The position numbers were made by a program, and so were the translations under genes. This document shows positions 35,691 to 47,150 of a DNA stretch of 64,000 nt, one piece after another. How positions within the stretch are numbered: the stretch's first letter is position 1; the number at the start of each line of letters is the position of its first letter. Under the pieces are notes generated by a model. It worked only from the letters and a program-made list of their open reading frames with translations, was not told the DNA's origin and did no database searches. The DNA comes from Sphingomonadaceae bacterium (GTDB taxonomy: Bacteria > Pseudomonadota > Alphaproteobacteria > Sphingomonadales > Sphingomonadaceae): positions 62,001 to 126,000 of the forward strand of contig JANWWL010000001.1 of the NCBI GenBank assembly GCA_025056155.1, read 5' to 3'.

Positions 35691-36262
35691 GCGGTGGCCC
35701 GACCCCGCGCGAGGAAGCCCTCTGGCAGGCCTTGGCCCGCACCGTGCGGCCCTTGCGTCCCGCTCAGGCCGCCACACTGGCAGCGCCGAGCCCGCCCCAT
35801 GGAACCGCAACGCCCCCGCCCCCGGGCCGAGCCGACCTGGCCCGGGCTTCACCCCCCCGGTCGGCCGCGTTCCGGCCAGGACGCGGCGAGACGCTGGATG
35901 CCACCTGGGATCGCCGGTTGGCTTCCGGCAAGGCCCGGCCCGATCGCGTGATCGACCTGCACGGTCTGTCGCGCCCCCAGGCCTACGCGCGGCTGCGCCA
36001 TGAGGTGCTGGCAGCCCACGCGCGCGGACACCGCCTGATCTTGGTCGTCACCGGCAAGGGACACCTGCCCGGCCCCTCTCCTGCCGACCTCATGACGGAG
36101 GCTCCCGTGCGGGGCGCCCTCCGCGCCGAGCTTCCCCGCTGGTTGGCGGCGCCCGAGCTCTCGGCGCGCATCGCCGCCGTCCGTCAGGCGGGTCTACGGC
36201 AGGGCGGGGCCGGGGCCGTCTGGCTCGTCCTGCGCCGGCGGCGGACGGCGGGTGGGGCCTGA
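35687..36262 (+). CDS. Smr domain protein
   Basis: A 191-residue protein with a basic, Pro-rich N-terminal half and a C-terminal Smr (MutS2-type) nuclease-like domain. DLHGLSRPQAYARL at about 87-100 is the DLHG signature. RLILVVTGKGHLPG replaces the HGxG motif with TGKG, common in alphaproteobacteria. The substrate may be nucleic acid. It overlaps mltA by four bases and ends the timA-mltA-smr run. The next 199 bases, before atpH, show no gene; the atp promoter should lie there. Confidence 0.9.
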   Translation: MSGGPTPREEALWQALARTVRPLRPAQAATLAAPSPPHGTATPPPPGRADLARASPPRSAAFRPGRGETLDATWDRRLASGKARPDRVIDLHGLSRPQAYARLRHEVLAAHARGHRLILVVTGKGHLPGPSPADLMTEAPVRGALRAELPRWLAAPELSARIAAVRQAGLRQGGAGAVWLVLRRRRTAGGA

Positions 36263-36461
36263 GCGGCAACCCATTCCGCCTTTGCATGGGCGTGGGCTGC
36301 CCTCTCGGTTCCGGTGGCCGACTTGTCGCGCCGGCCCCTGCATGCTAGCCCCCTCCTGCTCGCGCTCCGCGCGAGGGCGCCGGCCGCGCCAGGTCCGCCA
36401 ACGGGGGACCCTCGCTGCGACGGCGGCGGCAAGGTGGATCGCCGGCCAGGAGAGATACGGG

Positions 36462-37013
36462 GTGGGATCGCGCGACCTGTCGGGATTGGCCGGGCGCTAC
36501 GCGACCGCCCTGTTCGACCTGGCCCGTGCGGCACGGACGCTCGAGCCGACGGCCGAGGCGCTGGCTCGGCTGGAGGCTGCGTTGGCCCAGGAAGCCGAGC
36601 TGCGCGCGCTGGTTGGCGACGTGCGCCGGTCGCGGGCCGAGCTGGAGCGCGCGCTGCTCGAGGTGGCCGACCGGCTCGAGCTTCCCGCCCCCGTCAGGGC
36701 CTTTGTGGGTGTGCTGGCGCGCAACGGGCGGGCCCGGCTGCTGCCCCACGCGATCCAGGCGTTCCGCTGGCGGCTGGCCCAGCATCGCGGCGAACTGACC
36801 GCCCAGGTCAGGGCCGCCCACCCTCTCTCGACGAGCCAGCAGGCCGCCATCGCCACCCGGCTCGAGGCCCGCACCGGCTGCCGGGTGAACCTTGCCGTCG
36901 ACGTCGACCCGGCCCTTCTGGGCGGCATCGTCGTGCGGCTGGGGTCGGAACAGATCGATGCCAGCGTGCGCAGCCGGCTGCAGCGCCTGGGCGCGCGAAT
37001 GAAGGGCCTCTAG
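36462..37013 (+). CDS. atpH: F1 ATP synthase delta subunit
   Basis: The stalk subunit joining F1 to the b subunits, 183 residues. [20 protein letters not shown] at the N-terminus and the C-terminal [20 protein letters not shown] with [18 protein letters not shown] are diagnostic. The GTG at 36462 has AGGAGA eight bases upstream; in-frame codons further upstream lack family sequence. It heads atpHAGDC; F0 genes are elsewhere, as in most alphaproteobacteria. Confidence 0.93.
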   Translation: MGSRDLSGLAGRYATALFDLARAARTLEPTAEALARLEAALAQEAELRALVGDVRRSRAELERALLEVADRLELPAPVRAFVGVLARNGRARLLPHAIQAFRWRLAQHRGELTAQVRAAHPLSTSQQAAIATRLEARTGCRVNLAVDVDPALLGGIVVRLGSEQIDASVRSRLQRLGARMKGL

Positions 37014-37016
37014 ACC

Positions 37017-38546
<1,530 letters not shown>

Positions 38547-38574
38547 CGACGCACGCGGCTCGGGCCCGGTCGTC

Positions 38575-39444
38575 ATGCCGTCTTTGAAGTCGTTGAAACT
38601 CCGGATCGCGTCGGTGCGCTCGACGCAGAAGATCACGCGCGCGATGAACCTGGTGGCCACGGCCAAGCTGCGCGGAGCCCAGGCCGCGGCGCTGGCCGGC
38701 CGGCCGTTCGCGGAAGGGGCTGCACGCGTGATCGGCAACCTGGCCGTCAACATGACGGGCCCCGAAGCGCCGAAGCTCTTGACCGGCACCGGCCGCGACC
38801 AGACGCACCTGCTGGTCGTCGTCACGTCCGAACGCGGGCTGTGCGGTGCCTACAATGCGAACATCGTGCGCCTTGCGCGCCGGCGGGCCGATGACCTTCT
38901 GGCCCAGGGGCGAACGGTCAAGCTCTATGTCGTGGGCCGCAAGGGCCGTGCACCCTTGCAACGCACGCACGGGCGCCACGTGATCGCCACCCGCTCCATC
39001 GAGGGGCGCAAGATCCTGGCCTTCGCCGAGGCCAAGGTGCTGGCCGACGACCTCATCGCGCGCTTTTCCGCCGGCGAGTTCGACGTGGCGCACATCCTTT
39101 ACGCCTACTACCGGTCAGCGCTTGTCCAGGTGCCGACCGAGGAGCGCCTGATCCCCGTCCGGCGGCCCGAGGTGGGGGACCGACTGCCGGCCGCCATCGA
39201 GTTCGAGCCCAGCCCCGAGGCGATCCTGACCGAACTCCTGCCGCGGTCGGTGGCGGCCCAGATCTACCAGTGCCTGCTCGAAGCCCGCGCGTCCGAGGAG
39301 GGTGCGCGCATGACGGCCATGGACTCCGCCACCCGTAACGCGGGCGAGATGCTCGGGCGCCTGACGCTCACCTACAACCGCACGCGGCAGGCGGCGATCA
39401 CGAAGGAACTCATCGAGATCATCTCGGGGGCGGAGGCGGTCTGA
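38575..39444 (+). CDS. atpG: F1 ATP synthase gamma subunit
   Basis: The rotating shaft subunit, 289 residues. SLKLRIASVRSTQKITRAMN and LVATAKLRGAQ open it; ERGLCGAYN is in the middle. The C-terminal AMDSATRNAGEMLGRLTLTY then NRTRQAAITKELIEIISGAE is the classic signature. It follows atpA by 28 bases. The following gap to atpD is 183 bases, unusually wide for the operon, with no gene seen in it. Confidence 0.96.
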   Translation: MPSLKSLKLRIASVRSTQKITRAMNLVATAKLRGAQAAALAGRPFAEGAARVIGNLAVNMTGPEAPKLLTGTGRDQTHLLVVVTSERGLCGAYNANIVRLARRRADDLLAQGRTVKLYVVGRKGRAPLQRTHGRHVIATRSIEGRKILAFAEAKVLADDLIARFSAGEFDVAHILYAYYRSALVQVPTEERLIPVRRPEVGDRLPAAIEFEPSPEAILTELLPRSVAAQIYQCLLEARASEEGARMTAMDSATRNAGEMLGRLTLTYNRTRQAAITKELIEIISGAEAV

Positions 39445-39486
39445 GATGATGCGGGGGGAAAGCCGGTCCACCCGCCCGGACCCTGA

Positions 39487-41075
<1,589 letters not shown>

Positions 41076-41076
<1 letters not shown>

Positions 41077-41342
41077 TGGGGCGCCTTCACCTCGACATCG
41101 TCACGCCGGTCAAGCGCCTCCGCTCGGCCGAGGTGCATATGGTGGTCGTCCCGGGCGCGGAGGGCGACTTCGGCGTGCTGGCCGGCCACGCACCCGTGCT
41201 CTCGACGCTGCGGCCGGGGTTCGTGGAGATCTACGCAAGCCCTGGAGCGGAGCCTCAACGCATTCCGGTCGACGGCGGGCTGGCCGAAGTGAACGCATCG
41301 AGTGTCACGATCCTGACGGGCGACATCCCGCTCCTCGGCTGA
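41076..41342 (+). CDS. atpC: F1 ATP synthase epsilon subunit, short form
   Basis: An 88-residue epsilon subunit, HLDIVTPVKRLRSAEVHMVV and EGDFGVLAGHAPVLSTLRPG being the family core. Only the N-terminal beta-sandwich is present. The C-terminal helical hairpin, which inhibits ATP hydrolysis in E. coli (139 residues), is missing. GGAGG lies seven bases before the ATG that overlaps the atpD stop; an adjacent GTG at 41073 is less well spaced. The frame ends cleanly. Confidence 0.92.
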
Positions 41343-41394
41343 CCGCGGCGGCCCCGGCCCACGGGCCTCATCGACCGAGGGGCGGGACCCGACG

Positions 41395-41412
41395 GCCCGC
41401 CCAATCGGGCCT
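41395..41412 (+). terminator. Candidate hairpin terminator after atpC
   Basis: GGCCCG, six bases, CGGGCC lies 53 bases after the atpC stop in the 204-base gap between convergent genes. Other GC-rich inverted elements are next to it. There is no T run, so it is only a candidate and could also serve the opposing gene. Confidence 0.35.
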
Positions 41413-41546
41413 CGGCCGGTCGGGCCGGAATCCACGGCCCGCCTCGAGCCGGAACGGACGGTCCGCCCCTGCGCTGCTGCCCGCCCACGACGCCGGCGGG
41501 CCGCTCTTCCGTCCGGGCGCTCGGCCCCGAGGCTGGCCGACCTCGG

Positions 41547-42113
41547 TCAGGGCGGCGGCGTCCCTTCCGCCCCGGCCAGCGTGCAGCTGGCCTGCACCCG
41601 GCGCAGGTTGAGCCCCACGCGCACGGCGCCCGGATCCGCCCAGGCATAGGCCAAGGCCCGCGGCGCGCCTGGCTCGTGCACGTAGAGAACGAGGCTCGGC
41701 CGGTTGGGCCCGGACGGCCAGACGACGTTGCGCATCTTAAGCTCGAACGCCTGGGGCGGGGTTTCGTCCGTCGTCAGGCGGGTCATGCCGCCTTGATCGT
41801 GCAGCTCGAGATCCCTCGCCCCCCACCAGCTGCCGTCGCGCCGGGGAATGGCTGCCCAGCAGCGGAAGGGCCGCGCCCGCCGTAGCGCCGCATCGCCCAC
41901 CACCGGAGCGCCGTGGCGCACGAGGACCGGCCGGGCCGGCCCCGTGGGCTGGCCGAAGGGGTCGACCGGCAGCGCCCGCCACCCCGCCCCGTCGCGTTCC
42001 ACCCGCACCATCACGAGCGGCACCTCGCGGCCCGCCTCGCGCGCGAATTCCACCTCCTCTACGTTCGACCACAGGCCGGCCGGCCCCCCGGTTGGTGGCA
42101 GGTCCATCACCAC
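41547..42113 (-). CDS. Protein of unknown function paired with a DUF1838-like gene
   Basis: A 188-residue protein that I do not recognise. No signal peptide or membrane helix is seen. It has several Trp-rich beta-type segments (AAIPRRDGSWWGARDLELHD) and one Cys near the C-terminus. It begins 15 bases after the DUF1838-like gene on the same strand, with GTG codons at 42113 and 42110 and an ATG at 42107 as possible starts. The codon pattern and the operon position support it as a real gene. Confidence 0.65.
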   Translation of the reverse strand: MVMDLPPTGGPAGLWSNVEEVEFAREAGREVPLVMVRVERDGAGWRALPVDPFGQPTGPARPVLVRHGAPVVGDAALRRARPFRCWAAIPRRDGSWWGARDLELHDQGGMTRLTTDETPPQAFELKMRNVVWPSGPNRPSLVLYVHEPGAPRALAYAWADPGAVRVGLNLRRVQASCTLAGAEGTPPP

Positions 42114-42128
42114 AGGCGCCCCGCCGGC

Positions 42129-42998
42129 TCAGCGCCCCGCCCGGGCCCGTTCGGCCTCCAGGAACTTGCGGTACTCCGTCCAGGTCGTGGCGTTCGGTCG
42201 TTCGTCGTCGGCCGGCGGCGGCGAGCGATACTGGGGCCAGCGGGTGGCGATCGCCTGACGCAGTTCGGCCGGAAGGGCGTCGATGCCGGCCACCACCTGC
42301 CCCGTGGCGTTGAACACCATCAACCCGGGGCGCGAACCCATCTCCATGAACGGGAGCCACGGGGCGATGCGCACCCAGGCGACCGCCGGCCGAGCGTTGC
42401 GCACCCGGGGGTCGGACAACCGTGCCGCGTCGACCGTGAAGTCGAAGATCTCCATCGCATGGTATTGGTTGCCCACCTGGTCCTGGAAGTCGCCACCCAG
42501 GGGATTGGCGTAGAACAACGGCACCTCGATGTTCCAGAAGGCCCGGCCGTCCTCGACGCGCAGCGGCAGGCGGAAGGGCTGGCCGTCGGGCCCGCGCGGG
42601 AACACGGGCCGACCGTTCACGGGATCGTTGGCGACATGGAACACCCGGTTGGTTCGGCCGGTCCAGGGATTGCGCCATTCGTCGACGATCCGGCCCGTGG
42701 TGGGGTCCAGGTAGATCATCACCTCGCGGCTCACCATGCGCACGCCCTGGCCGCGCACGGGATCGCGCACCGTCACGCACTGGCGGACGTTCATGCCCTC
42801 GACGTTCCACAGATGCCGGTCGGGCTCGCCCGGCACGCGCGACCACACCCGGCCAGACCAATGGAACACCACGGGCTCGAGGTCCTGGGTGGAGCATTGG
42901 ATGCGGCGCCACGCGGCAATGGCCGCATCGCCCTCGAACGGCGCGGCCGAACCCGCCGCCGCCAGGGCCATCAGGACTAGACCGACCGTCCGTCGCAT
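42129..42998 (-). CDS. DUF1838-like exported protein
   Basis: A 289-residue protein with a signal peptide (RRTVGLVLMALAAAGSAAP). The mature part has VVFHWSGRVWSRVPGEPDRH, then NVEGMNVRQCV, REVMIYLDPTTGRIVDEW and NPWTGRTNRVFHVANDPVN, which I associate with the DUF1838 family. No enzyme activity is known to me. GAGGAGA lies just before the ATG at 42998. The gene is divergent from the MaoC gene, 81 bases away. Confidence 0.72.
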   Translation of the reverse strand: MRRTVGLVLMALAAAGSAAPFEGDAAIAAWRRIQCSTQDLEPVVFHWSGRVWSRVPGEPDRHLWNVEGMNVRQCVTVRDPVRGQGVRMVSREVMIYLDPTTGRIVDEWRNPWTGRTNRVFHVANDPVNGRPVFPRGPDGQPFRLPLRVEDGRAFWNIEVPLFYANPLGGDFQDQVGNQYHAMEIFDFTVDAARLSDPRVRNARPAVAWVRIAPWLPFMEMGSRPGLMVFNATGQVVAGIDALPAELRQAIATRWPQYRSPPPADDERPNATTWTEYRKFLEAERARAGR

Positions 42999-43079
42999 GG
43001 GTCTCCTCGTGTTCCCGCTGGGTTGACAGCCCAAATGTCCGGACAAATACGGGCGGGGTCAAGCCGGAACGGAGGGAGC

Positions 43080-43589
43080 ATGCGCGCGGGGTGCATCGAG
43101 GTCGGGCCCAGACGGTACCGTGAGACGTTCGGTCGCTACTGGGAGGACTTCACGGTGGGCGATGTGTACGAGCATCGACCGGGCCGCACGATCAGCGAGG
43201 CGGACAACACTTGGTTCACCTTGCTCACCATGAACACCCATCCGCTGCACTTCGATCACGAATACGCGCGCAAGACGGAATTCGGCCGGCCGCTCGTCGC
43301 CTCGCCGCTCACCGTGGCGATCCTGGTGGGCATGAGCGTGTCCGACGTCAGCCAGAAGGCGGTGGCGAACCTGGGTTGGCGCGAAATCCGCCTGACCGCG
43401 CCCGTCTTTCACGGCGACACGCTCTATGCCGAGAGCGAAGTGCTGGACAAGCGCGAGAGCGCCAAGCGGCCAACCCAGGGGTTGGTGACGGTGAAGACCA
43501 TCGGCCGCAACCAGCACGGCGTGGTGGTGTGCGAGTTCGAGCGCACGATGCTGATCTGGAAGCGGGGCCACGGGCCCGCCGACGACTGA
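43080..43589 (+). CDS. MaoC-family enoyl-CoA hydratase/dehydratase
   Basis: A hot-dog fold hydratase of 169 residues. RYWEDFTVGDVYEHRPGRTI, NTHPLHFDHEYARKTEFGRP (containing the His and Asp of the hydratase-2 motif) and FHGDTLYAESEVLDKRES fit the MaoC family. GGAGG precedes the ATG at 43080. It leads a five-gene cluster with two acyl-CoA dehydrogenases and two CoA-transferases, so it should hydrate an unsaturated acyl-CoA. The exact substrate is not shown. Confidence 0.88.
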   Translation: MRAGCIEVGPRRYRETFGRYWEDFTVGDVYEHRPGRTISEADNTWFTLLTMNTHPLHFDHEYARKTEFGRPLVASPLTVAILVGMSVSDVSQKAVANLGWREIRLTAPVFHGDTLYAESEVLDKRESAKRPTQGLVTVKTIGRNQHGVVVCEFERTMLIWKRGHGPADD

Positions 43590-43600
43590 GGAGAAAGGCG

Positions 43601-44770
43601 ATGGCCACCGCGCCGGCGCGCAAGGTCGATCCCGATTTCGAAGCCCAGCTCTTCGACACGATCGACAAGTGGATCGAGCGGGACCTGAAGCCCGTCGTGA
43701 TGCATCACGACCACCACGACATCTGGCCCGAGGAGACCGTGCGCCAGATGACAGAACTGGGCCTGTTCGGGGCCACCATCGGCCAGGAGTGGGGAGGACT
43801 AGGCCTGCCTGCCACCACCTACGCCAACATCGTGGCGCGCATCGCGTCGGTATGGATGGCCCCCACCGGCATCTTCAACAGCCACCTGATCTGCGCGATG
43901 GCCATCGAGAAGTTCGGCACGCCGGCCCAGAAGGCCAAGTGGCTGCCGCGCATGGCCTCGGGCGAACTGCGGGGCGGCCTGGCCCTCACCGAGCCGGACG
44001 CCGGCACCGACCTGCAGGGCATCCGGATGACCGCCCGCCGCGACGGCGACGAATACGTGATCAACGGCACCAAGACCTGGATTTCCAACGGGATCCACGG
44101 CCACGTCTTCGCGCTGCTGGTGAAGACCGATCCGGAGGCCGACCCGCGCTGGAAGGGGATGAGCCTGTTCATCGCCGACAAGCGTCCGGGCTTTCGGGTC
44201 GGCAAAAAGATCGAGAAGCTGGGCTACAAGGCGATCGATTCGGCCGAGCTCGTGTTCGAAGACTATCGCGTGCCGGCCGACCAGCTCATCGGCGGGGTCG
44301 AGGGCCAGGGCTTCATCCAGGCGACCGGCGGCCTCGAACTCGGGCGCATCAATGTCGCGGCCCGCGGCGTGGGTCTCGCCGAAGGTGCGCTAAGGCTGGC
44401 CACTCAATACGCCCAGGTTCGGCGCACGTTCGGCAAGCCGATTGCCGAACACCAGGCCATCCAGCTCAAGCTGGGCGAGATGGTGACGCGCGCCCGGGCG
44501 GCACGACTGCTGATGCTGGATGCGGCGGAAGCCTACGACCGCGGCGAACGCTGCGACATGGAGGCAGGCATGGCCAAGTTTTTCGCGTCGGAAGCGGCCG
44601 TGCGGAACGCGGAAGAGGCCATGCGCATCTTCGGCGGCTACTCCTACTCCAAGGAATTCGAGATCGAGCGCTTCTATCGCGACGCCCTGCTGATGTGCAT
44701 CGGCGAGGGCACCAACGAGATGCAGCGGTTGATCGTGGCCCGCCAGTGGCTCAAGCGCAATCCCGTCTGA
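43601..44770 (+). CDS. Acyl-CoA dehydrogenase (first)
   Basis: A FAD-linked acyl-CoA dehydrogenase of 389 residues. GLALTEPDAGTDLQGIRMTA and YVINGTKTWISNG form the FAD/substrate core, RRTFGKPIAEHQAIQLKLGE and IFGGYSYSKEFEIERFYRDA follow. The C-terminal GEGTNEMQ has Glu at about 369 in the MCAD-type catalytic place. GAGGAGA lies before the ATG. It probably gives electrons to ETF. The chain length or branching of the substrate is unknown. Confidence 0.92.
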   Translation: MATAPARKVDPDFEAQLFDTIDKWIERDLKPVVMHHDHHDIWPEETVRQMTELGLFGATIGQEWGGLGLPATTYANIVARIASVWMAPTGIFNSHLICAMAIEKFGTPAQKAKWLPRMASGELRGGLALTEPDAGTDLQGIRMTARRDGDEYVINGTKTWISNGIHGHVFALLVKTDPEADPRWKGMSLFIADKRPGFRVGKKIEKLGYKAIDSAELVFEDYRVPADQLIGGVEGQGFIQATGGLELGRINVAARGVGLAEGALRLATQYAQVRRTFGKPIAEHQAIQLKLGEMVTRARAARLLMLDAAEAYDRGERCDMEAGMAKFFASEAAVRNAEEAMRIFGGYSYSKEFEIERFYRDALLMCIGEGTNEMQRLIVARQWLKRNPV

Positions 44771-44792
44771 TCCCGCCGCACGGGAGGCCCTC

Positions 44793-45980
44793 TTGAACCT
44801 GCCCCTGTCGGGCATCCGCATCCTGTCGGTGGAATCCTATGGGGCCGGGCCCTACGGCACCTTGTGCCTGGCCCAGCTGGGGGCCGAGGTCATCAAGCTC
44901 GAACCCCCCGCGGGGGGCGACTCCTCGCGCCAGACGGGCCCGTTCTTCCTGGGCCCCGACGACAGCCTGTTCTTCCAGACCTTCAACCTCAACAAACGTT
45001 CGCTGACCCTCGACCTCAAGACTGCGGAGGGACAGCGGATCCTCCACCGGCTGGTGATGACGGCCGACGCCGTCACCAACAACGCCCGGGGCGATCAGCC
45101 GGCCAAGCTCGGCCTCGACTATCGGTCGCTGGGTGCGATCAAACCGTCGATCGTGTGCGTCCACGCCTCGGCCTACGGGCGCGGCAACGAGCGCGAAAGC
45201 TGGCCAGGCTACGACTATCTGATGCAGGCCGAAGCGGGCTTCCTGTCGTTGACCGGCGAGCCCGACGCCCCGCCCACGCGCTTCGGCCTGTCGATGGTGG
45301 ACTACATGACCGGCCAGATCCTGGCCACCGCCACCTTGGCCGGGATCCTGGCCGCGCGGGAAACCGGTCGCGGCGGCGACTATGACGTGGCCTTGCTCGA
45401 GGCCGCCGTGCATCAGACGAGCTATCCCGCCATGTGGTACCTGAACGAAGGCTACGTGACGGGGCGCAGCCCTCGTTCCGCCCATCCGTCGGTGACGCCG
45501 TCCCAGCTGTTCCGCACGGCCGACGGCTGGATCTTCGTGATGGCCCAGCTTCCCAAGTTCTGGGAACGGCTGGCGGAGGCCCTGGAGGCCGCTTGGCTCA
45601 CCACCGACCCCCGGTTCGCAACCGTTGAAGCTCGTCTGAAAAACCGCCCAGACCTCACGGAAATCCTGGATGAAATCTTCCTTCGCCGCACGACGGCCGA
45701 ATGGCTCGAGCGACTGCGGGGGCGGTGCCCGGTGGCGCCGGTTCATGATCTGGCCCAAGCGCTCGAGAACGCCTTCATCCATCGCCGGGGCATGATCCAG
45801 CAGGTCCCCCACCCCCAGCGGCCGGGCATGCGGGCGCTGGCGAGCCCGATCCTGGTCGGTGGACAACGGCTTCCCGCCCGGCCGGCACCCGCACTGGGCG
45901 CGGATACCGAAGCGATCCTGGCCGAGGCCGGTTTTTCGGCCGAGGAGATCGCCGGCTTCCGACGCTCGGGCGTCGTCTGA
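44793..45980 (+). CDS. CaiB/BaiF (class III) CoA-transferase (first)
   Basis: A family III CoA-transferase of 395 residues. IRILSVESYGAGPYGTLCLA, LGAEVIKLEPPAGGDSSR, LNKRSLTLDLKTAEGQRIL and the block with GFLSLTGEPDAPPTRFGLS are usual. The catalytic Asp should be in MVDYMTGQ. It begins with TTG at 44793, eight bases after GGGAGG; the sequence leaves no better start. It would move CoA onto a carboxylic acid that the flanking enzymes then oxidise. Confidence 0.92.
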   Translation: MNLPLSGIRILSVESYGAGPYGTLCLAQLGAEVIKLEPPAGGDSSRQTGPFFLGPDDSLFFQTFNLNKRSLTLDLKTAEGQRILHRLVMTADAVTNNARGDQPAKLGLDYRSLGAIKPSIVCVHASAYGRGNERESWPGYDYLMQAEAGFLSLTGEPDAPPTRFGLSMVDYMTGQILATATLAGILAARETGRGGDYDVALLEAAVHQTSYPAMWYLNEGYVTGRSPRSAHPSVTPSQLFRTADGWIFVMAQLPKFWERLAEALEAAWLTTDPRFATVEARLKNRPDLTEILDEIFLRRTTAEWLERLRGRCPVAPVHDLAQALENAFIHRRGMIQQVPHPQRPGMRALASPILVGGQRLPARPAPALGADTEAILAEAGFSAEEIAGFRRSGVV

Positions 45981-45995
45981 GCCGGGGGTCCTGCG

Positions 45996-47042
45996 ATGGC
46001 CGGCCGGTTGGCGGGGTTGATGGTCCTCGACCTCACGCAATTCCTGCCAGGACCGATGCTCACCCGGCTGATGGCCGACGAGGGGGCTCGGGTCGTCAAG
46101 ATCGAGCCGCCGGGCGGCGATCCGGCGGCGACCATGGAGCCGTTCGAAGCCGGCCAGTCCTTCTGGTATCGCAACGTCAACCGGGGCAAGGAGGTGGTGC
46201 GCCTCGACCTCAAGACACCCGAGGGGGCGCGGCACCTCCACGAGCTCATCGCCCAGGCCGACGTGCTGGTCGAAGGGTTCCGGCCCGGGGTGATGGCCCG
46301 GCTGGGCTTCGCTGCAGCCGAGGTGCGGCGCCGGCACCCCAGGCTCGTGTGGTGCTCGATCTCGGCCTTCGGACAGACGGGGCCGCTCGCCCATCATCCC
46401 GCCCACGACCTTGGCGCCTGGGCGCTGTCGGGCTTCCTGTCGCTCAACGACGGCCCGGACGGAACGCCGGCCGTGCCCGGCCTGCCGGCCTCCGACATGG
46501 CGGCGGGGCTGACGGCCCTGTCGGCCATCCTGATGGCACTTCTCGCCCGGGAGCGCACCGGTGCAGGGGCGACGATCGACGTGGCGATGCTGGACTGCCT
46601 GCTGCCTTGGGGGGCCCACCTCCTGGGTGAGACGGTGGTGGACGGCCGACCGGTGCGCTCGGCCCACCAACGTTCGCTGGGCGGCCATGCCCTCTATCAG
46701 GTCTACCGGACGCGCGACGACCGCTTCGTCGTGCTCTGCGGACGCGAAGCGAAGTTCGCGCGGAATCTGCTCGAAGCCCTCGGCCGGCCGGACCTGGTGC
46801 CCCTGGCCGAAGCGCCCGCCGGCCCGGCGCACGCCCCCCTCATCCGCTTCCTGGCCGACACGTTCGCCACGCGCACCCAGGCCGAATGGGTGGAATGGTT
46901 CAAGGATCGTGACGTGGCGTTCGCCCCCGTACTGGACACGGCCCAGGCGCTGGCCCAGCCCGTGGTGGCCGAGCGCGGCCTGGTGGTCGCGGACGAGGGC
47001 GCCCACGTGCTGCGCTCGCCCATCCGGTTCCTTGCGGACTGA
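45996..47042 (+). CDS. CaiB/BaiF (class III) CoA-transferase (second)
   Basis: A second class III CoA-transferase, 348 residues. It is somewhat shorter than the first. LMVLDLTQFLPGPMLTRLMA, ARVVKIEPPGGDP and ADVLVEGFRPGVMARLGF are clear. The Asp nucleophile is expected in LPASDMAAGL. It follows the first by 15 bases. Some class III enzymes act as heteromers, so the two genes could code for one enzyme or for two steps. Confidence 0.92.
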   Translation: MAGRLAGLMVLDLTQFLPGPMLTRLMADEGARVVKIEPPGGDPAATMEPFEAGQSFWYRNVNRGKEVVRLDLKTPEGARHLHELIAQADVLVEGFRPGVMARLGFAAAEVRRRHPRLVWCSISAFGQTGPLAHHPAHDLGAWALSGFLSLNDGPDGTPAVPGLPASDMAAGLTALSAILMALLARERTGAGATIDVAMLDCLLPWGAHLLGETVVDGRPVRSAHQRSLGGHALYQVYRTRDDRFVVLCGREAKFARNLLEALGRPDLVPLAEAPAGPAHAPLIRFLADTFATRTQAEWVEWFKDRDVAFAPVLDTAQALAQPVVAERGLVVADEGAHVLRSPIRFLAD

Positions 47043-47150
47043 AGCCCCGGTCACCCGCCGCGCCCCAGGCGTTGCGCCCTCGCGGGGCCGGCAGGTTGCC
47101 CCCGACGGCGCCACCCGGCACGGACGGAGCTGCCCATCAGGAGACTCCCG

